IMG/VR virus record: IMGVR_UViG_3300035682_000087
Span: 1-38,212 of that record
Source of the DNA: a virus
Strand: one strand, 5' to 3'
DNA: 38,212 nucleotides
Shown here in pieces: positions 12,534 to 20,188 of the stretch; within the stretch, counting starts at the first letter, position 1, and each line of letters begins with the position of its first letter. The notes below the pieces were generated by a model, which worked only from the letters and a program-made list of their open reading frames with translations, was not told the DNA's origin and searched no databases. The translations under genes and the position numbers were made by a program.

Positions 12534-13239
12534 TGCTCACCCCCGCCAGTCGATCAAACTCTGCCACATCCTGCCCAGAACGTGCCCACTCGTCGCGGGT
12601 ACGGCCACCGACGATGTGAACGCAGAACGCCTTCCACGACTCGTCCATATAGAAGCGGTGGATCGTCTTCACGAACTTCGGCTCGGTGCCACTCTTGGCG
12701 GCGTAGGCGGCATAGCCCTGCGCGGATTGGGCGATGTCATCGCACGGCACGCCAGCCATGCGGAGCGCCGTGAAGGCGGCAATGAACGCCGGGTACGGGC
12801 TTGGCACATCGCGCTTCGGGAAGGTCTCCCAGCAATACTTCATGCACTGCGTGTCGTCACTCGTTAGGATATACCGTTCCTTTACTCGTTTGGGTGACTG
12901 CGTAGTCAGGGGTGTGGTGACTCCTGTGTCACCCCCCAGTGACTCCTGCGTCACCCCCTGCTCGTGGGAGTGATGCCCTTGCAGCACCACTTCATACACG
13001 GTCGTCCGTCCGATGCGGGGCATATTCCGCAGGTAGCCTCGCGCAATCAGCACGGGCAAGGCCCGCTGCACGGAGCGCGGGTTGAGGTTGCACTGCTTTG
13101 CCAGCGTTGCCACAGATGCCCAGACGTTGCCGCCGAGCCTATTCGTGAAGGTGCCAATGGCGCACAGCACGCGAACCTGTGTGTCGCTCAGGTCTGGGTC
13201 CGCTATCGCGGCGGCAGGGATGATGCAGAGGGAGGACAT
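12526..13239 (-). CDS. Replication initiator/helicase-loader-like protein (237 aa)
   Basis: Residues 16-75 form a winged helix-turn-helix typical of phage replication proteins (LSDTQVRVLCAIGTFTNR, WASVATLAKQCNLNPRSVQR, ALPVLIARGYLRNM). A linker (about 88-120) is encoded by a repeated palindromic DNA element (12917-12960). The C-terminal region has YPAFIAAFTALRMAGVPCDD and FVKTIHRFYMDESW, the layout of DnaD/lambda O-like loaders. It probably binds the origin and recruits the helicase encoded two genes downstream. As in lambda O, the repeats inside the gene may be the origin. Start ATG at 13239. Confidence 0.7.
   Translation of the reverse strand: MSSLCIIPAAAIADPDLSDTQVRVLCAIGTFTNRLGGNVWASVATLAKQCNLNPRSVQRALPVLIARGYLRNMPRIGRTTVYEVVLQGHHSHEQGVTQESLGGDTGVTTPLTTQSPKRVKERYILTSDDTQCMKYCWETFPKRDVPSPYPAFIAAFTALRMAGVPCDDIAQSAQGYAAYAAKSGTEPKFVKTIHRFYMDESWKAFCVHIVGGRTRDEWARSGQDVAEFDRLAGVSNA
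12917..12960. promoter_or_regulatory. Two GTGAC-N6-GTCAC palindromes inside initiator gene
   Basis: Two 22-bp direct repeats, GTGACTCCTGTGTCACC and GTGACTCCTGCGTCACC, each with GTGAC-N6-GTCAC dyad symmetry. The same palindrome occurs between the terminase genes at 37428-37463. Placement in the linker-coding part of a replication gene mimics lambdoid origins. Candidate initiator-binding sites. Confidence 0.5.
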
Positions 13240-13260
13240 GGCGGGGGAGAGGGTGGAAGG

Positions 13261-13494
13261 TTATTTCTTGCGACGGCTGTGCGACCCAGTGGAGCCGCCG
13301 TGCCCACGAAGCTGAACGCCGGATCGTCGGAGCATGGAATGGACGGCTTGGAAGGTGACCCCCATGCGCTCTGCCACCTTCCTGGTGGACAACCCCGTGT
13401 TGTACAGCATCCGCACAATCTGTCGCTTCTCTTCGTTCGGCTTGTTCCCCGTATTCGGGAAGTAGCCGAACCGCACTACTTTCTTCTCGGTCAT
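13261..13494 (-). CDS. Small HTH DNA-binding protein (77 aa)
   Basis: The ATG at 13494 overlaps the upstream TGA (ATGA). The centre, MLYNTGLSTRKVAERMGVTF then QAVHSMLRRSGV, is a helix-turn-helix of the resolvase/sigma-4 kind, followed by a basic tail (HSRRKK). Likely a regulator or DNA-architectural protein in the replication operon. Confidence 0.7.
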   Translation of the reverse strand: MTEKKVVRFGYFPNTGNKPNEEKRQIVRMLYNTGLSTRKVAERMGVTFQAVHSMLRRSGVQLRGHGGSTGSHSRRKK

Positions 13495-14324
13495 GGCTTC
13501 TCCTTGGCCCACTGGGCACAAAAGGCCGACACATCGCAGTACATGGTGCATCGCTTCGCTTCGCCCTTCCGCTCAACGATCTCGTAGCCTTCGCCAGCTT
13601 CGCCCAAGTCCTCCTCACGATCCGCCACCCGCACGGCCCGCTTCGCTCCCGGCTTCATCAGCGCAAACTTGGATGAGGACATCCACCGCTCCTCGTCCGT
13701 ACACTGAATGTCCACGCCATTGCTCGCAGCCCGATGGATCGCCACACGCTCCATGACGTACTCCTCGGCCTCCTCAAGCGTCCACAGTGGGACGTGGATA
13801 GACTGGATCGCCGCCTGCGGGTAGCCTGGATCGCGCAGTGCCTCTGACTTGCGCCAGTCGCGGAAGATGCCGATCACCTCCAGCGTGTTGATCGTGTGCC
13901 CGTTCTTGTGGGCCAGCCAGCGCAGGACGTTCAACTGGCGCGTCCACGAGTCGCTGCCGTTCTTCTTGAACACCGTCGTCACCTTGTAGTCCGACAGCTT
14001 GTGCATCTCAAGGTGCATGGAGTCCACCTGACCAGAAAGCTGCCACCCGCCAACGTCGGCGTACAAACGCTCCTCGACGACCATGCCATGCTGACGCAAC
14101 CCTGCTCGCTCAAGGATGGTATGCACCGCTTGACCAAGCAACGCCCAGACACGCTCGGAAACGTCCACCGAGATCGCGTCCTTGTGCTTGGATGACAGCA
14201 CGCGGATGCGCGGACTGTCGATGAGCTTGGTGACACTGACATCGCCGCCCCCGATGTAGGGGTCATTCTGCACAGCCGCAACGATCGCGGCTGGCAGGTT
14301 GTGCACGTTCGTGATATTCGCCAT
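13491..14324 (-). CDS. Cas4/RecB-like PD-(D/E)XK exonuclease
   Basis: This 277-residue protein has the RecB-type nuclease motifs: GQAVHTILE (H in motif I), GQVDSMH (motif II Asp) and SDYKVTT (motif III D-x-K), followed by a QLNVLRWLA helix that corresponds to the QxxxY-like motif. Four cysteines, one in IQCTDEER and three in RCTMYCDVSAFC, could hold an iron-sulphur cluster as in Cas4, AddB and Dna2. It may resect DNA ends for recombination. The ATG at 14324 overlaps the upstream TAA (TAATG), and the stop overlaps the HTH gene. Confidence 0.8.
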   Translation of the reverse strand: MANITNVHNLPAAIVAAVQNDPYIGGGDVSVTKLIDSPRIRVLSSKHKDAISVDVSERVWALLGQAVHTILERAGLRQHGMVVEERLYADVGGWQLSGQVDSMHLEMHKLSDYKVTTVFKKNGSDSWTRQLNVLRWLAHKNGHTINTLEVIGIFRDWRKSEALRDPGYPQAAIQSIHVPLWTLEEAEEYVMERVAIHRAASNGVDIQCTDEERWMSSSKFALMKPGAKRAVRVADREEDLGEAGEGYEIVERKGEAKRCTMYCDVSAFCAQWAKEKP

Positions 14325-14557
14325 TAGCTGATGATCTCCAGCTTCCGTGGGGTGTCCTGCTCGGCAGCCTTCGCACTGACCGCCGAGAGCATATCCATCG
14401 TTTCCTTCGCCATCGCCTCTACCTCGGGGGCACTCAACATAGTGGCGAACCCTTGGGCCGACTCCTTGTCGTTCTGCATAACGGCCACACCCAAGCCCGC
14501 CAACCCCGACAGCACTGCGAACATATGCGGGGACATGGTTACCGTGATCGGCTGCAT
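14324..14557 (-). CDS. Hypothetical protein (77 aa)
   Basis: TAATG overlaps join it to genes on both sides. The product starts MQPITVTMSPHMFAVLSGLA and has a moderately hydrophobic first third, then a helical, Met/Ala-rich second half (EVEAMAKETMDMLSAVSAKA). No family recognised; a small partner of the nuclease downstream is possible from the coupling. Confidence 0.65.
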   Translation of the reverse strand: MQPITVTMSPHMFAVLSGLAGLGVAVMQNDKESAQGFATMLSAPEVEAMAKETMDMLSAVSAKAAEQDTPRKLEIIS

Positions 14558-14751
14558 TACTTCGCCTCTGGGGAAACGGCCCCAGCATTCACGAACGCCT
14601 CAAGGTCCGCAGGCTTGTAGAACACCATGCGGCCAATCTTGACGTAGGACGGGCCTTCCTTCTGGCACCGCCACTTGTTCAAGGTCTGGGGCTTCATGCG
14701 GAGGTAGGCCGCTGCTTCGTGCGTCGTGAGCAGGTTCTGATTCGTAGACAT
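14557..14751 (-). CDS. AlpA/excisionase-type HTH protein (64 aa)
   Basis: LLTTHEAAAYLRMKPQTLNK followed by WRCQKEGPSYVKIGRMVFY and KPADLEAFV is the standard MerR-like HTH_17 fold of AlpA and Xis proteins over the whole chain. Such proteins bind and bend DNA as excision factors or regulators. With no integrase in the window, transcriptional control is the more likely role. Coupled by TAATG to neighbours on both sides. Confidence 0.9.
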   Translation of the reverse strand: MSTNQNLLTTHEAAAYLRMKPQTLNKWRCQKEGPSYVKIGRMVFYKPADLEAFVNAGAVSPEAK

Positions 14752-15215
14752 TATCGAGTCGCCTTAATGAAGAGGGTGGCCGCAGCGGCCTGAATGGCCG
14801 ACGCATCAAACGGCACGCCCGCTTCCTCGCACTTCATGCCCAACGTCGCCATCGCAATGCTGACGCACTCGCTGTACAGCACGGCCAACGCGGCGAGATC
14901 AACGGGAGCCTTCGGAGCCGCGACCGGAGCCGATGCGGTGGCAACCGGCGTCTCTGCTGCGCCTTCGCCGGCGCGGTCCAGATTCGTGAAGGTCTTGCCA
15001 TCCTTCTTGACCTGCGAGAAGCGGATCGTCATGCCGATCACCGACTCCATGTCCAGCGACAACCGCTCCAGCCCACGCTGCGCCGGTGACTCGTTGACGT
15101 ACACGCTGGTGCCGTCAATGCCCGTGAAGCACACCTGTGGACCGAAGTTCCCCATGCTCTCGACCGCAGACTCGATCTTCAACACGCACGGGCCATTTGC
15201 GAGCTTGTGAATCAT
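14751..15215 (-). CDS. Probable OB-fold/ssDNA-binding-like protein (154 aa)
   Basis: The first 85 residues are beta-rich (MIHKLANGPCVLKIESAVES, FGPQVCFTGIDGTSVYVNES, then GMTIRFSQVKKDGKTFTNLD), consistent with an OB fold as in phage single-stranded DNA-binding proteins. An Ala/Pro linker (about 90-108) leads to a helical C-terminal domain. Position in the replication operon beside nuclease and primase-helicase supports a DNA-binding role. It lacks a classic acidic SSB tail, so the call is tentative. Confidence 0.5.
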   Translation of the reverse strand: MIHKLANGPCVLKIESAVESMGNFGPQVCFTGIDGTSVYVNESPAQRGLERLSLDMESVIGMTIRFSQVKKDGKTFTNLDRAGEGAAETPVATASAPVAAPKAPVDLAALAVLYSECVSIAMATLGMKCEEAGVPFDASAIQAAAATLFIKATR

Positions 15216-15225
15216 GTGCTGCTCC

Positions 15226-15411
15226 TTAGTTGACGTACTTGATAACGGCTACTCCCGACGCATTCGCGCCGGAAAGGTCTTGCACCAGGGTCGCTAGCTC
15301 GTCCACGACCTTGCTCTGCTCGTACATCACCAGCAACAGCGCCTCAAGTTTCTGTTTCATGATGAGGGTTTGCGCTTCTAGCGCGTGAATCCGCTCAGAG
15401 TCAGTCATCAT
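15226..15411 (-). CDS. Small coiled-coil protein (61 aa), first gene of replication operon
   Basis: The product starts with two Met (MMTDSERIHALEAQTLIMKQ) and forms a coiled coil up to about residue 48, ending GVAVIKYVN. ATG at 15411 or 15408; there is no clear Shine-Dalgarno. It follows the promoter/operator at 15441-15474. Function unknown. Confidence 0.6.
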   Translation of the reverse strand: MMTDSERIHALEAQTLIMKQKLEALLLVMYEQSKVVDELATLVQDLSGANASGVAVIKYVN

Positions 15412-15440
15412 AGTGGCAGGCGGTAAGTATGGCGGGTGAG

Positions 15441-15474
15441 AGTCAACAGTAACTAGCGTTGACTTGGGGCGCAA
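15441..15474 (-). promoter_or_regulatory. Candidate operator-promoter of the replication operon
   Basis: A 7-bp inverted repeat AGTCAAC/GTTGACT separated by 10 bases spans 15441-15464. On the minus strand TTGCGC (15474-15469), 17 bases and TACTGT (15451-15446) could be the promoter boxes, so the dyad would cover the -10. The same TTGCGC-N17-TACTGT pattern lies before the endonuclease gene (9859-9831). This suggests repressor control of the leftward replication operon. Confidence 0.5.
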
Positions 15475-15479
15475 GTAGC

Positions 15480-15512
15480 AAAAAGCCACTGAGATCATCC
15501 CAGTGGCTTTTT
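15480..15512. terminator. Bidirectional rho-independent terminator
   Basis: AAAAAGCCACTG and CAGTGGCTTTTT form a perfect 12-bp stem around a 9-base loop. On the minus strand it ends the late operon after the glycosyltransferase gene and insulates the replication operon. Confidence 0.95.
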
Positions 15513-15529
15513 GTCATGTTTTGGTAGGG

Positions 15530-16501
15530 CTACGGCATATGTGGCCCTATTGCCCTCGCAATGCCGTGGTCAATCGTCCTTGCTCTGTAATCGACACCGC
15601 TGGCCTTGGCGTAGTCGTCAAGGGACCGAGCGGTCCCAAGCCCGTACACGCCGCAGGAAGCGTCCTGCTCGCACAACTGGCGCTGACGGATATAGGACCG
15701 CTTGTCACGCTCCCACCAGCGAACCGCCCGTGCGGCATCAAGGTCGTCATCCCAGTGCAGGGGTCGAGTACCCCCAGCGTTGTACAGATGCGCGATCGGC
15801 ATCCCAACGGGGTGCCAGATGTCCCACCCATGCGTGAAGATGCGGAGCGCCAAGCTCTGCTCTTCGCCAGCGAAGTACATAAAGGGATCGCACGGGAACG
15901 CTTCCACGAAACGACCTGGCGCAATGAGGACCGCCGCCGAGAGGTGATAGCCACGGATCGGGGCAGCACGTTCCGTGATAAGGCAGCCCTCGTAGGTCAG
16001 GACCATGCCTTTGCCGTCCTCGAACGCCGCTTCCTTGTGCGGAGCGTGGTGGACCACAGAGTCCTCCTGCCACTGCTCAATCACCGGGACATCATCGGTC
16101 ATGGCAAACGACGGCGGGTAGCTGGACAGCACGACGTTGCTGTTCGTTGCCATGCGGTCAAACAACGACCACTCAACCCAGTTATCCCATCCCTGCTTGA
16201 ATGCCATGTGAGCATCAAACTGGACGTAAATTTCTTCGCCTTCCCAAAGCGATTGAGCAACGTTGCGTGCCCAGCATACGCCTCGGGCAGAGGCCGCATC
16301 TACCGCGCAATAGGTGATTGACGCGGACAATGCCGTGTCCAGCGCCGGCCACGCCTTCTGTGGGTCGCACTGGTCAACGATCCCGAACCGTACCCGTTCT
16401 GGGTGCGCCGCCATGTGGAAAGCGTGCAGGACGGTCTGGACTAGCATCGCATCGCGGTACGAAGCAATGGCAACAAAAATGCGCGGGCGGCGGGTTGGCA
16501 T
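15530..16501 (-). CDS. GlcNAc-transferase-like glycosyltransferase (323 aa)
   Basis: The N-terminus PRIFVAIASYRDAMLVQTVL, then PERVRFGIVDQ, WARNVAQSLWEGEEIYVQFD with AH in place of the usual SH, and GWDNW follow the pattern of Pfam GlcNAc (Skp1/hydroxyproline GlcNAc-transferase type) enzymes; FAGEEQSLALRIFTHGWDIW matches their C-terminal GEE...R...GYD motif. FDAH is the likely DxD-like metal/nucleotide-sugar site. It would transfer a sugar to a virion protein, DNA base or host surface; the acceptor cannot be told. AAGGAG precedes the ATG. Its own promoter may be at 16526-16554. Confidence 0.8.
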   Translation of the reverse strand: MPTRRPRIFVAIASYRDAMLVQTVLHAFHMAAHPERVRFGIVDQCDPQKAWPALDTALSASITYCAVDAASARGVCWARNVAQSLWEGEEIYVQFDAHMAFKQGWDNWVEWSLFDRMATNSNVVLSSYPPSFAMTDDVPVIEQWQEDSVVHHAPHKEAAFEDGKGMVLTYEGCLITERAAPIRGYHLSAAVLIAPGRFVEAFPCDPFMYFAGEEQSLALRIFTHGWDIWHPVGMPIAHLYNAGGTRPLHWDDDLDAARAVRWWERDKRSYIRQRQLCEQDASCGVYGLGTARSLDDYAKASGVDYRARTIDHGIARAIGPHMP

Positions 16502-16525
16502 ACGGCTCCTTATGCGGGGAACCGT

Positions 16526-16554
16526 AGACTACGCAACCTTGCCGCCGCCGTCAA
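16526..16554 (-). promoter_or_regulatory. Possible promoter of the glycosyltransferase gene
   Basis: On the minus strand TTGACG (16554-16549), 17 bases, TAGTCT (16531-16526), about 25 bases before the start codon. The -35 and spacing are good, the -10 weak (three of six). Confidence 0.35.
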
Positions 16555-16565
16555 CGCATGGGAAT

Positions 16566-17081
16566 TTACAGCGCGCTTACTGCGTGCCAGACGGCGACCA
16601 GCCCGCCGCTTTTGTTGAGTTCAATCGCCTTGCTGGAAGGGCTTCTTCGCATGGCTCCCCACTGGATGTGCGGGCGGTCCATGAACGTTTCGTCGCTGAT
16701 CGACCAGTCGCCATTCCAGTCGCCACCCCACACCAGCCCGTGCCGCCGAGCACTGCACCCCAGCACGTGCCAGAAGTCTGGCGCAGCAGACCACTTCCTT
16801 CGCATACAGATGATGTCCACGGCCAAGCCGTAGCCGTGCCAGGTGTCATGCGCGGTGGCGCTCTGGGTGACCATCCCACGGCCATCGTCGTAGTCCCGCC
16901 CAAAGCCGTACAGGAACGTCTGCCGTTCGTTGGTGCGGAGGGTCTCAAAGACCTGCGGGGTGTATCCCCACGCCTTCATGTCTGCAATGACCCGGTTGAC
17001 GGCGTCCTTGAATCGAGGAGCCAGCGCGAGGATATCCGACTGCACCGGCACTTCGGCAGGAGGAAAGGGGAGTTTACTCAC
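16566..17081 (-). CDS. Endolysin, peptidase M15 family (171 aa)
   Basis: ETLRTNERQTFLYGFGR, then HDTWHGYGLAVDII, DFWHVLGCSARRHGLVWGGD and DRPHIQW give the H-x6-D ... D-x2-H zinc-peptidase signature of VanY/T5-type L-alanyl-D-glutamate peptidases. It cuts peptide bridges in peptidoglycan. The GTG start overlaps the TGA of the holin-like gene, so lysis genes are translationally coupled. No signal peptide, so it needs the holin for release. Confidence 0.92.
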   Translation of the reverse strand: MSKLPFPPAEVPVQSDILALAPRFKDAVNRVIADMKAWGYTPQVFETLRTNERQTFLYGFGRDYDDGRGMVTQSATAHDTWHGYGLAVDIICMRRKWSAAPDFWHVLGCSARRHGLVWGGDWNGDWSISDETFMDRPHIQWGAMRRSPSSKAIELNKSGGLVAVWHAVSAL

Positions 17082-17347
17082 CGCTCGATCCTCCCTTCCA
17101 TCTTGGACACGCGGTCGCTGATCTCGCGGCTGAGATTGTAGATGTCGCGGATGTCCTCTCTCATGCCCTTTACGTCCCGCTCGACGACCTTCACCGTGAC
17201 CCGCATCATCCCCCACGACACGGCGATGCCAATGATGCCTGACACGATAGGCATGGTCATGCTGCCTGCTGGGCTGGTCTGAGCAAAGGCCGTCCCAGCG
17301 GCAGATGCGGCACCGATCAGCAGTGCGGTACTGGTTTCAGCGGTCAT
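17078..17347 (-). CDS. Holin/XhlA-like membrane protein (89 aa)
   Basis: Two hydrophobic segments (STALLIGAASAAGTAFA and MPIVSGIIGIAVSWGMM) are followed by a charged coiled coil (VERDVKGMREDIRDIYNLSR, ISDRVSKMEGRIER), as in XhlA-type holin accessory proteins. It lies directly before the endolysin gene with a GTGA overlap. ATG at 17347. The best lysis-membrane candidate by position; a second candidate is at 35253. Confidence 0.7.
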   Translation of the reverse strand: MTAETSTALLIGAASAAGTAFAQTSPAGSMTMPIVSGIIGIAVSWGMMRVTVKVVERDVKGMREDIRDIYNLSREISDRVSKMEGRIER

Positions 17348-17348
17348 G

Positions 17349-18737
17349 TTATTTCTTCCCGCGAGACGCGCCAAAGCCCGTTCCAGTACGCTGCATCATC
17401 GTCTGGGCGAATGAAGGGGAACCACCAAGCTGGGCTACGGTCGATGCAATATCGCCAACACCCTTTGTCGCCGTCAGCAATGACTTCAGCACCCCACCGC
17501 CCATCTCTGAGCGACCTTCGCGGATGGAGGAGATCAATGCCTGTGCTGCCGCTTGTCGCGCTTCAGGAGATGTGAACTGACCAGACATCTTTTGTATCAG
17601 CATTTCAGGGGACACCTTGAGTGGGTTGCCAGCCCCAGTACGCAGGTACTTCCCAGTCGCTGCCCCAGCTTCAGCCCCCTTCAGCTTTGACCCAGCCTTT
17701 GCATAGGCTTGAATGCCAGGAGACAGTGGGTACTTCTTCACAACACCGTTTGGCAGTGTGACCGACGACGCATTGTCGATCTCTTTCAGGAACGGCTTGA
17801 GAATTTGATCTCGGAAGACAGGCGTTGCTTCGCTAGTCATTTTGCTGTATGCCTCAGCCAAGACACTGGGGTCTGTTGCCGGAAGCCCCAAGGCTTCAGC
17901 CGTTTCATTGACGGCATCACGCAGCACCTTGGACCGAGAGTACAGATTGGCAAGCCCTGTGGAAAGCGTCACTGTGGCATTCTCTCGATATGCGTTGATC
18001 TGCTTGCCAGCTTCAGCCATCTCGTTTTTGGCTTGTGCGCCAAGAGATCCAAGTGTCGGGCCAAGCTTCCCTGCCGCATAGGTGCCAACCACTTCACCAG
18101 CCTTGCCAAAAGCCAGTCCTTTCCCAACGCGCTCTAAGGCGTTCTGTGCGGGATTAGTCGTTGAATCGGCAGAGACTGCACCGCGTGCCCCTTCAATAGC
18201 CGCAATTTCTGCGGCTGTCTTTGCGGAAGACGGCAACAGCTTCCCAAGCAATGGGACTTTCTGCGCCATCTTATAGGCGGCACCAGTCGCTTCTGCGGCT
18301 CTGGCAACCTTGGGTATTCCTGCCATCGCACCACCCATCGCACCACCCATCACTCGACCAAGGGGGGCAACATACGGCAACACATCGCCAACAGTCGAGG
18401 CAACGCGAGACGCGCCTGGCTGTCTGCTCTTGTACTCCGCAATGTACGACGCCAGCTTTTCTGCTTCCGCCTTCCCGTCGCCACCAAACATCCCACTCAG
18501 TGCGCCAACGGCTTTGGGATATGTCCCGCCCATCAGCGCATCTGCCGCCACCCGCGTCATGCCAGTGACATTGCCCATTAGCGTCATGGGCTGTTCCTTC
18601 GCTTCGGATACTGGCTGTTTGGTTTGCGCTAAAGCCGTTTGCTGTGCGTCATGTGCCGCTTTGTCTTTTTGATACTGCTCATACAACGCCTTGTCCTTTT
18701 CGTATTGCTTCCTCAGTAAATCATCCTGTTCTGACAT
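17349..18737 (-). CDS. Internal virion/DNA-ejection-type protein (462 aa)
   Basis: The N-terminus is a charged coiled coil (EQYQKDKAAHDAQQTALAQ). Ala/Gly-rich segments with glycine-zipper character follow (GRVMGGAMGGAMAGIPKVAR; GTYAAGKLGPTLGSLG), then helical regions with KNEMAEAGKQINAYREN. It is the last of four large Ala-rich genes between the fibres and the lysis genes, the place of ejection proteins in podophages. No enzyme motif is seen. The base composition is visibly less GC-rich than in the capsid genes. The specific role is inferred from position and composition. Confidence 0.55.
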   Translation of the reverse strand: MSEQDDLLRKQYEKDKALYEQYQKDKAAHDAQQTALAQTKQPVSEAKEQPMTLMGNVTGMTRVAADALMGGTYPKAVGALSGMFGGDGKAEAEKLASYIAEYKSRQPGASRVASTVGDVLPYVAPLGRVMGGAMGGAMAGIPKVARAAEATGAAYKMAQKVPLLGKLLPSSAKTAAEIAAIEGARGAVSADSTTNPAQNALERVGKGLAFGKAGEVVGTYAAGKLGPTLGSLGAQAKNEMAEAGKQINAYRENATVTLSTGLANLYSRSKVLRDAVNETAEALGLPATDPSVLAEAYSKMTSEATPVFRDQILKPFLKEIDNASSVTLPNGVVKKYPLSPGIQAYAKAGSKLKGAEAGAATGKYLRTGAGNPLKVSPEMLIQKMSGQFTSPEARQAAAQALISSIREGRSEMGGGVLKSLLTATKGVGDIASTVAQLGGSPSFAQTMMQRTGTGFGASRGKK

Positions 18738-20176
18738 TACTGGCCTCTGGATTTTTTGTATTCGTCAAATGACATATATGACGAAGATGCCGAGGGGGAA
18801 GGCTTTACAGATGGCAACAGTGTCTTCGTTGCATCAGACGGTTGTGTCGCAGGAGATGGGGTTAACTGTTTTCTTTGTTCTGCTGCTCGTTGCAGTTTTA
18901 CATCAATGCCAGAAGCAGCCAATGCGTCTTGCAAAGACTCGTTAATGGTCTTTCGCATGATTCTTGCCCGCGCAATGTCCGCAGGGTCTCCACCGCCCCA
19001 TGCTGAACTCACAAGCTGCTGCTCTGCTTGTTGCAGCAAGTTGCTACCACCACGCGCTGCCACCATGCGGATCGCTGTAGAGTGCTGTTTAGCAAAAGAC
19101 ATGTAATCCTGAAGTTCTTGCATAGTCTTCGCATCCACAGATGCTGGATTGTACGAACTCCCCCATACAGCAGCTAATGCTTTGTTCAGACTAAGACCTT
19201 TCCCTTCCATGAGTTCTTGGACTGCGCCAACATCCATCGCCCCAATCTGTGGCTTTTTCTTTAGCCATTTTTCTTCGATAGCAGACATATTTGTTTCAGC
19301 AGTCGTAGCCGCAGCTATACCTTCTGAAAGCCTTGCCAGTTCAGGACCACTAAGAGGCTTTTGCGTATCAGATTTATCCAGCATGGCTTTGATCTGTGCG
19401 TTCTTTAATCGCACATCAAGCGCATCAAGCCTTTGCTGACGCTTGTTCGCTGCAATCTGTGATGGCGTAAGAATCTCAAGGCCAATGTCTTCTGGATTAA
19501 TCCCAGAAGCGAGTGCATCAACCTGCTGTGTCGTTGCCTTTGGATATGCGCCAGCATACACGCTTTTCATGCGTGTCCGTTCTATGTCTGCGGTGCTTGT
19601 GTCAAACGACCGTTCAAACTCTTTATCTGCTCGTTTCTCATCAAGCCTCCTTTTTGCTATCTGCTGTTGCGATTCAGGCGCATTAAACCGCATCGCGCCC
19701 ATGCCTCCCGGCAGATCAACAGACGCCGCAATCGCTTCCTGTGCTGGGCGAGTAGACGCAGCGCGTTCAAACATCCCCGTCATGGGCGTAGCCTTGCTGT
19801 CCAACGCCAGCGGCTCTGCGCCGAAGCCGGGGCGCGACATGGACGGCTGGGTGGTGTCCACGCCCATCCCACGGCTCAGCGCAGCCGACAGCGCCCCTCC
19901 CGCCCGTGCGCCTGACGACGGGGCGGCTGACGGCATCTCCAGCGGCGGCAAGACAGATCGTGCCGCAGGGTCTTCTGTGGTGTATGCCTCTGGCGCAATG
20001 CGGAAATTTGACTGCATCAAGAACCGCGCTCGGTCCATTGCGTCGATGCCCTGCTGCCGTATCAGCGCATCGTTCAGCCGCTTCTTCTCATCTTCGGCGG
20101 CCCGCTGCTGGGATAGACCTTCTAGCCCACCAACGGCACCGCCGAGGACGTAATCAAGTATCCCTCGGCGAGCCAT
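18737..20176 (-). CDS. Internal virion-type protein (479 aa)
   Basis: It begins MARRGILDYVLGGAVGGLEG, a short glycine-rich hydrophobic start, then helical charged regions (RRLDEKRADKEFERSFD, DVRLKNAQIKAMLDKSD). A Ser/Pro/Ala-rich linker lies at about 70-130, and the C-terminus is low-complexity Ser/Pro. Stop and start of adjacent genes overlap by one base. Likely a structural protein carried in the head and ejected with DNA, by context. The 18.8-19.6 kb part drops to about 42-50 percent GC. Confidence 0.5.
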   Translation of the reverse strand: MARRGILDYVLGGAVGGLEGLSQQRAAEDEKKRLNDALIRQQGIDAMDRARFLMQSNFRIAPEAYTTEDPAARSVLPPLEMPSAAPSSGARAGGALSAALSRGMGVDTTQPSMSRPGFGAEPLALDSKATPMTGMFERAASTRPAQEAIAASVDLPGGMGAMRFNAPESQQQIAKRRLDEKRADKEFERSFDTSTADIERTRMKSVYAGAYPKATTQQVDALASGINPEDIGLEILTPSQIAANKRQQRLDALDVRLKNAQIKAMLDKSDTQKPLSGPELARLSEGIAAATTAETNMSAIEEKWLKKKPQIGAMDVGAVQELMEGKGLSLNKALAAVWGSSYNPASVDAKTMQELQDYMSFAKQHSTAIRMVAARGGSNLLQQAEQQLVSSAWGGGDPADIARARIMRKTINESLQDALAASGIDVKLQRAAEQRKQLTPSPATQPSDATKTLLPSVKPSPSASSSYMSFDEYKKSRGQ

Positions 20177-20188
20177 GTGGTTCTCTCC

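Noticed and set aside
13640-13670. Second CUGAUGA core on the minus strand inside the nuclease gene, and another at 14327-14334 on the plus strand
   Set aside because: Neither has a following stem plus GAAA or a preceding A-U closed stem III, so they are not hammerhead ribozymes.
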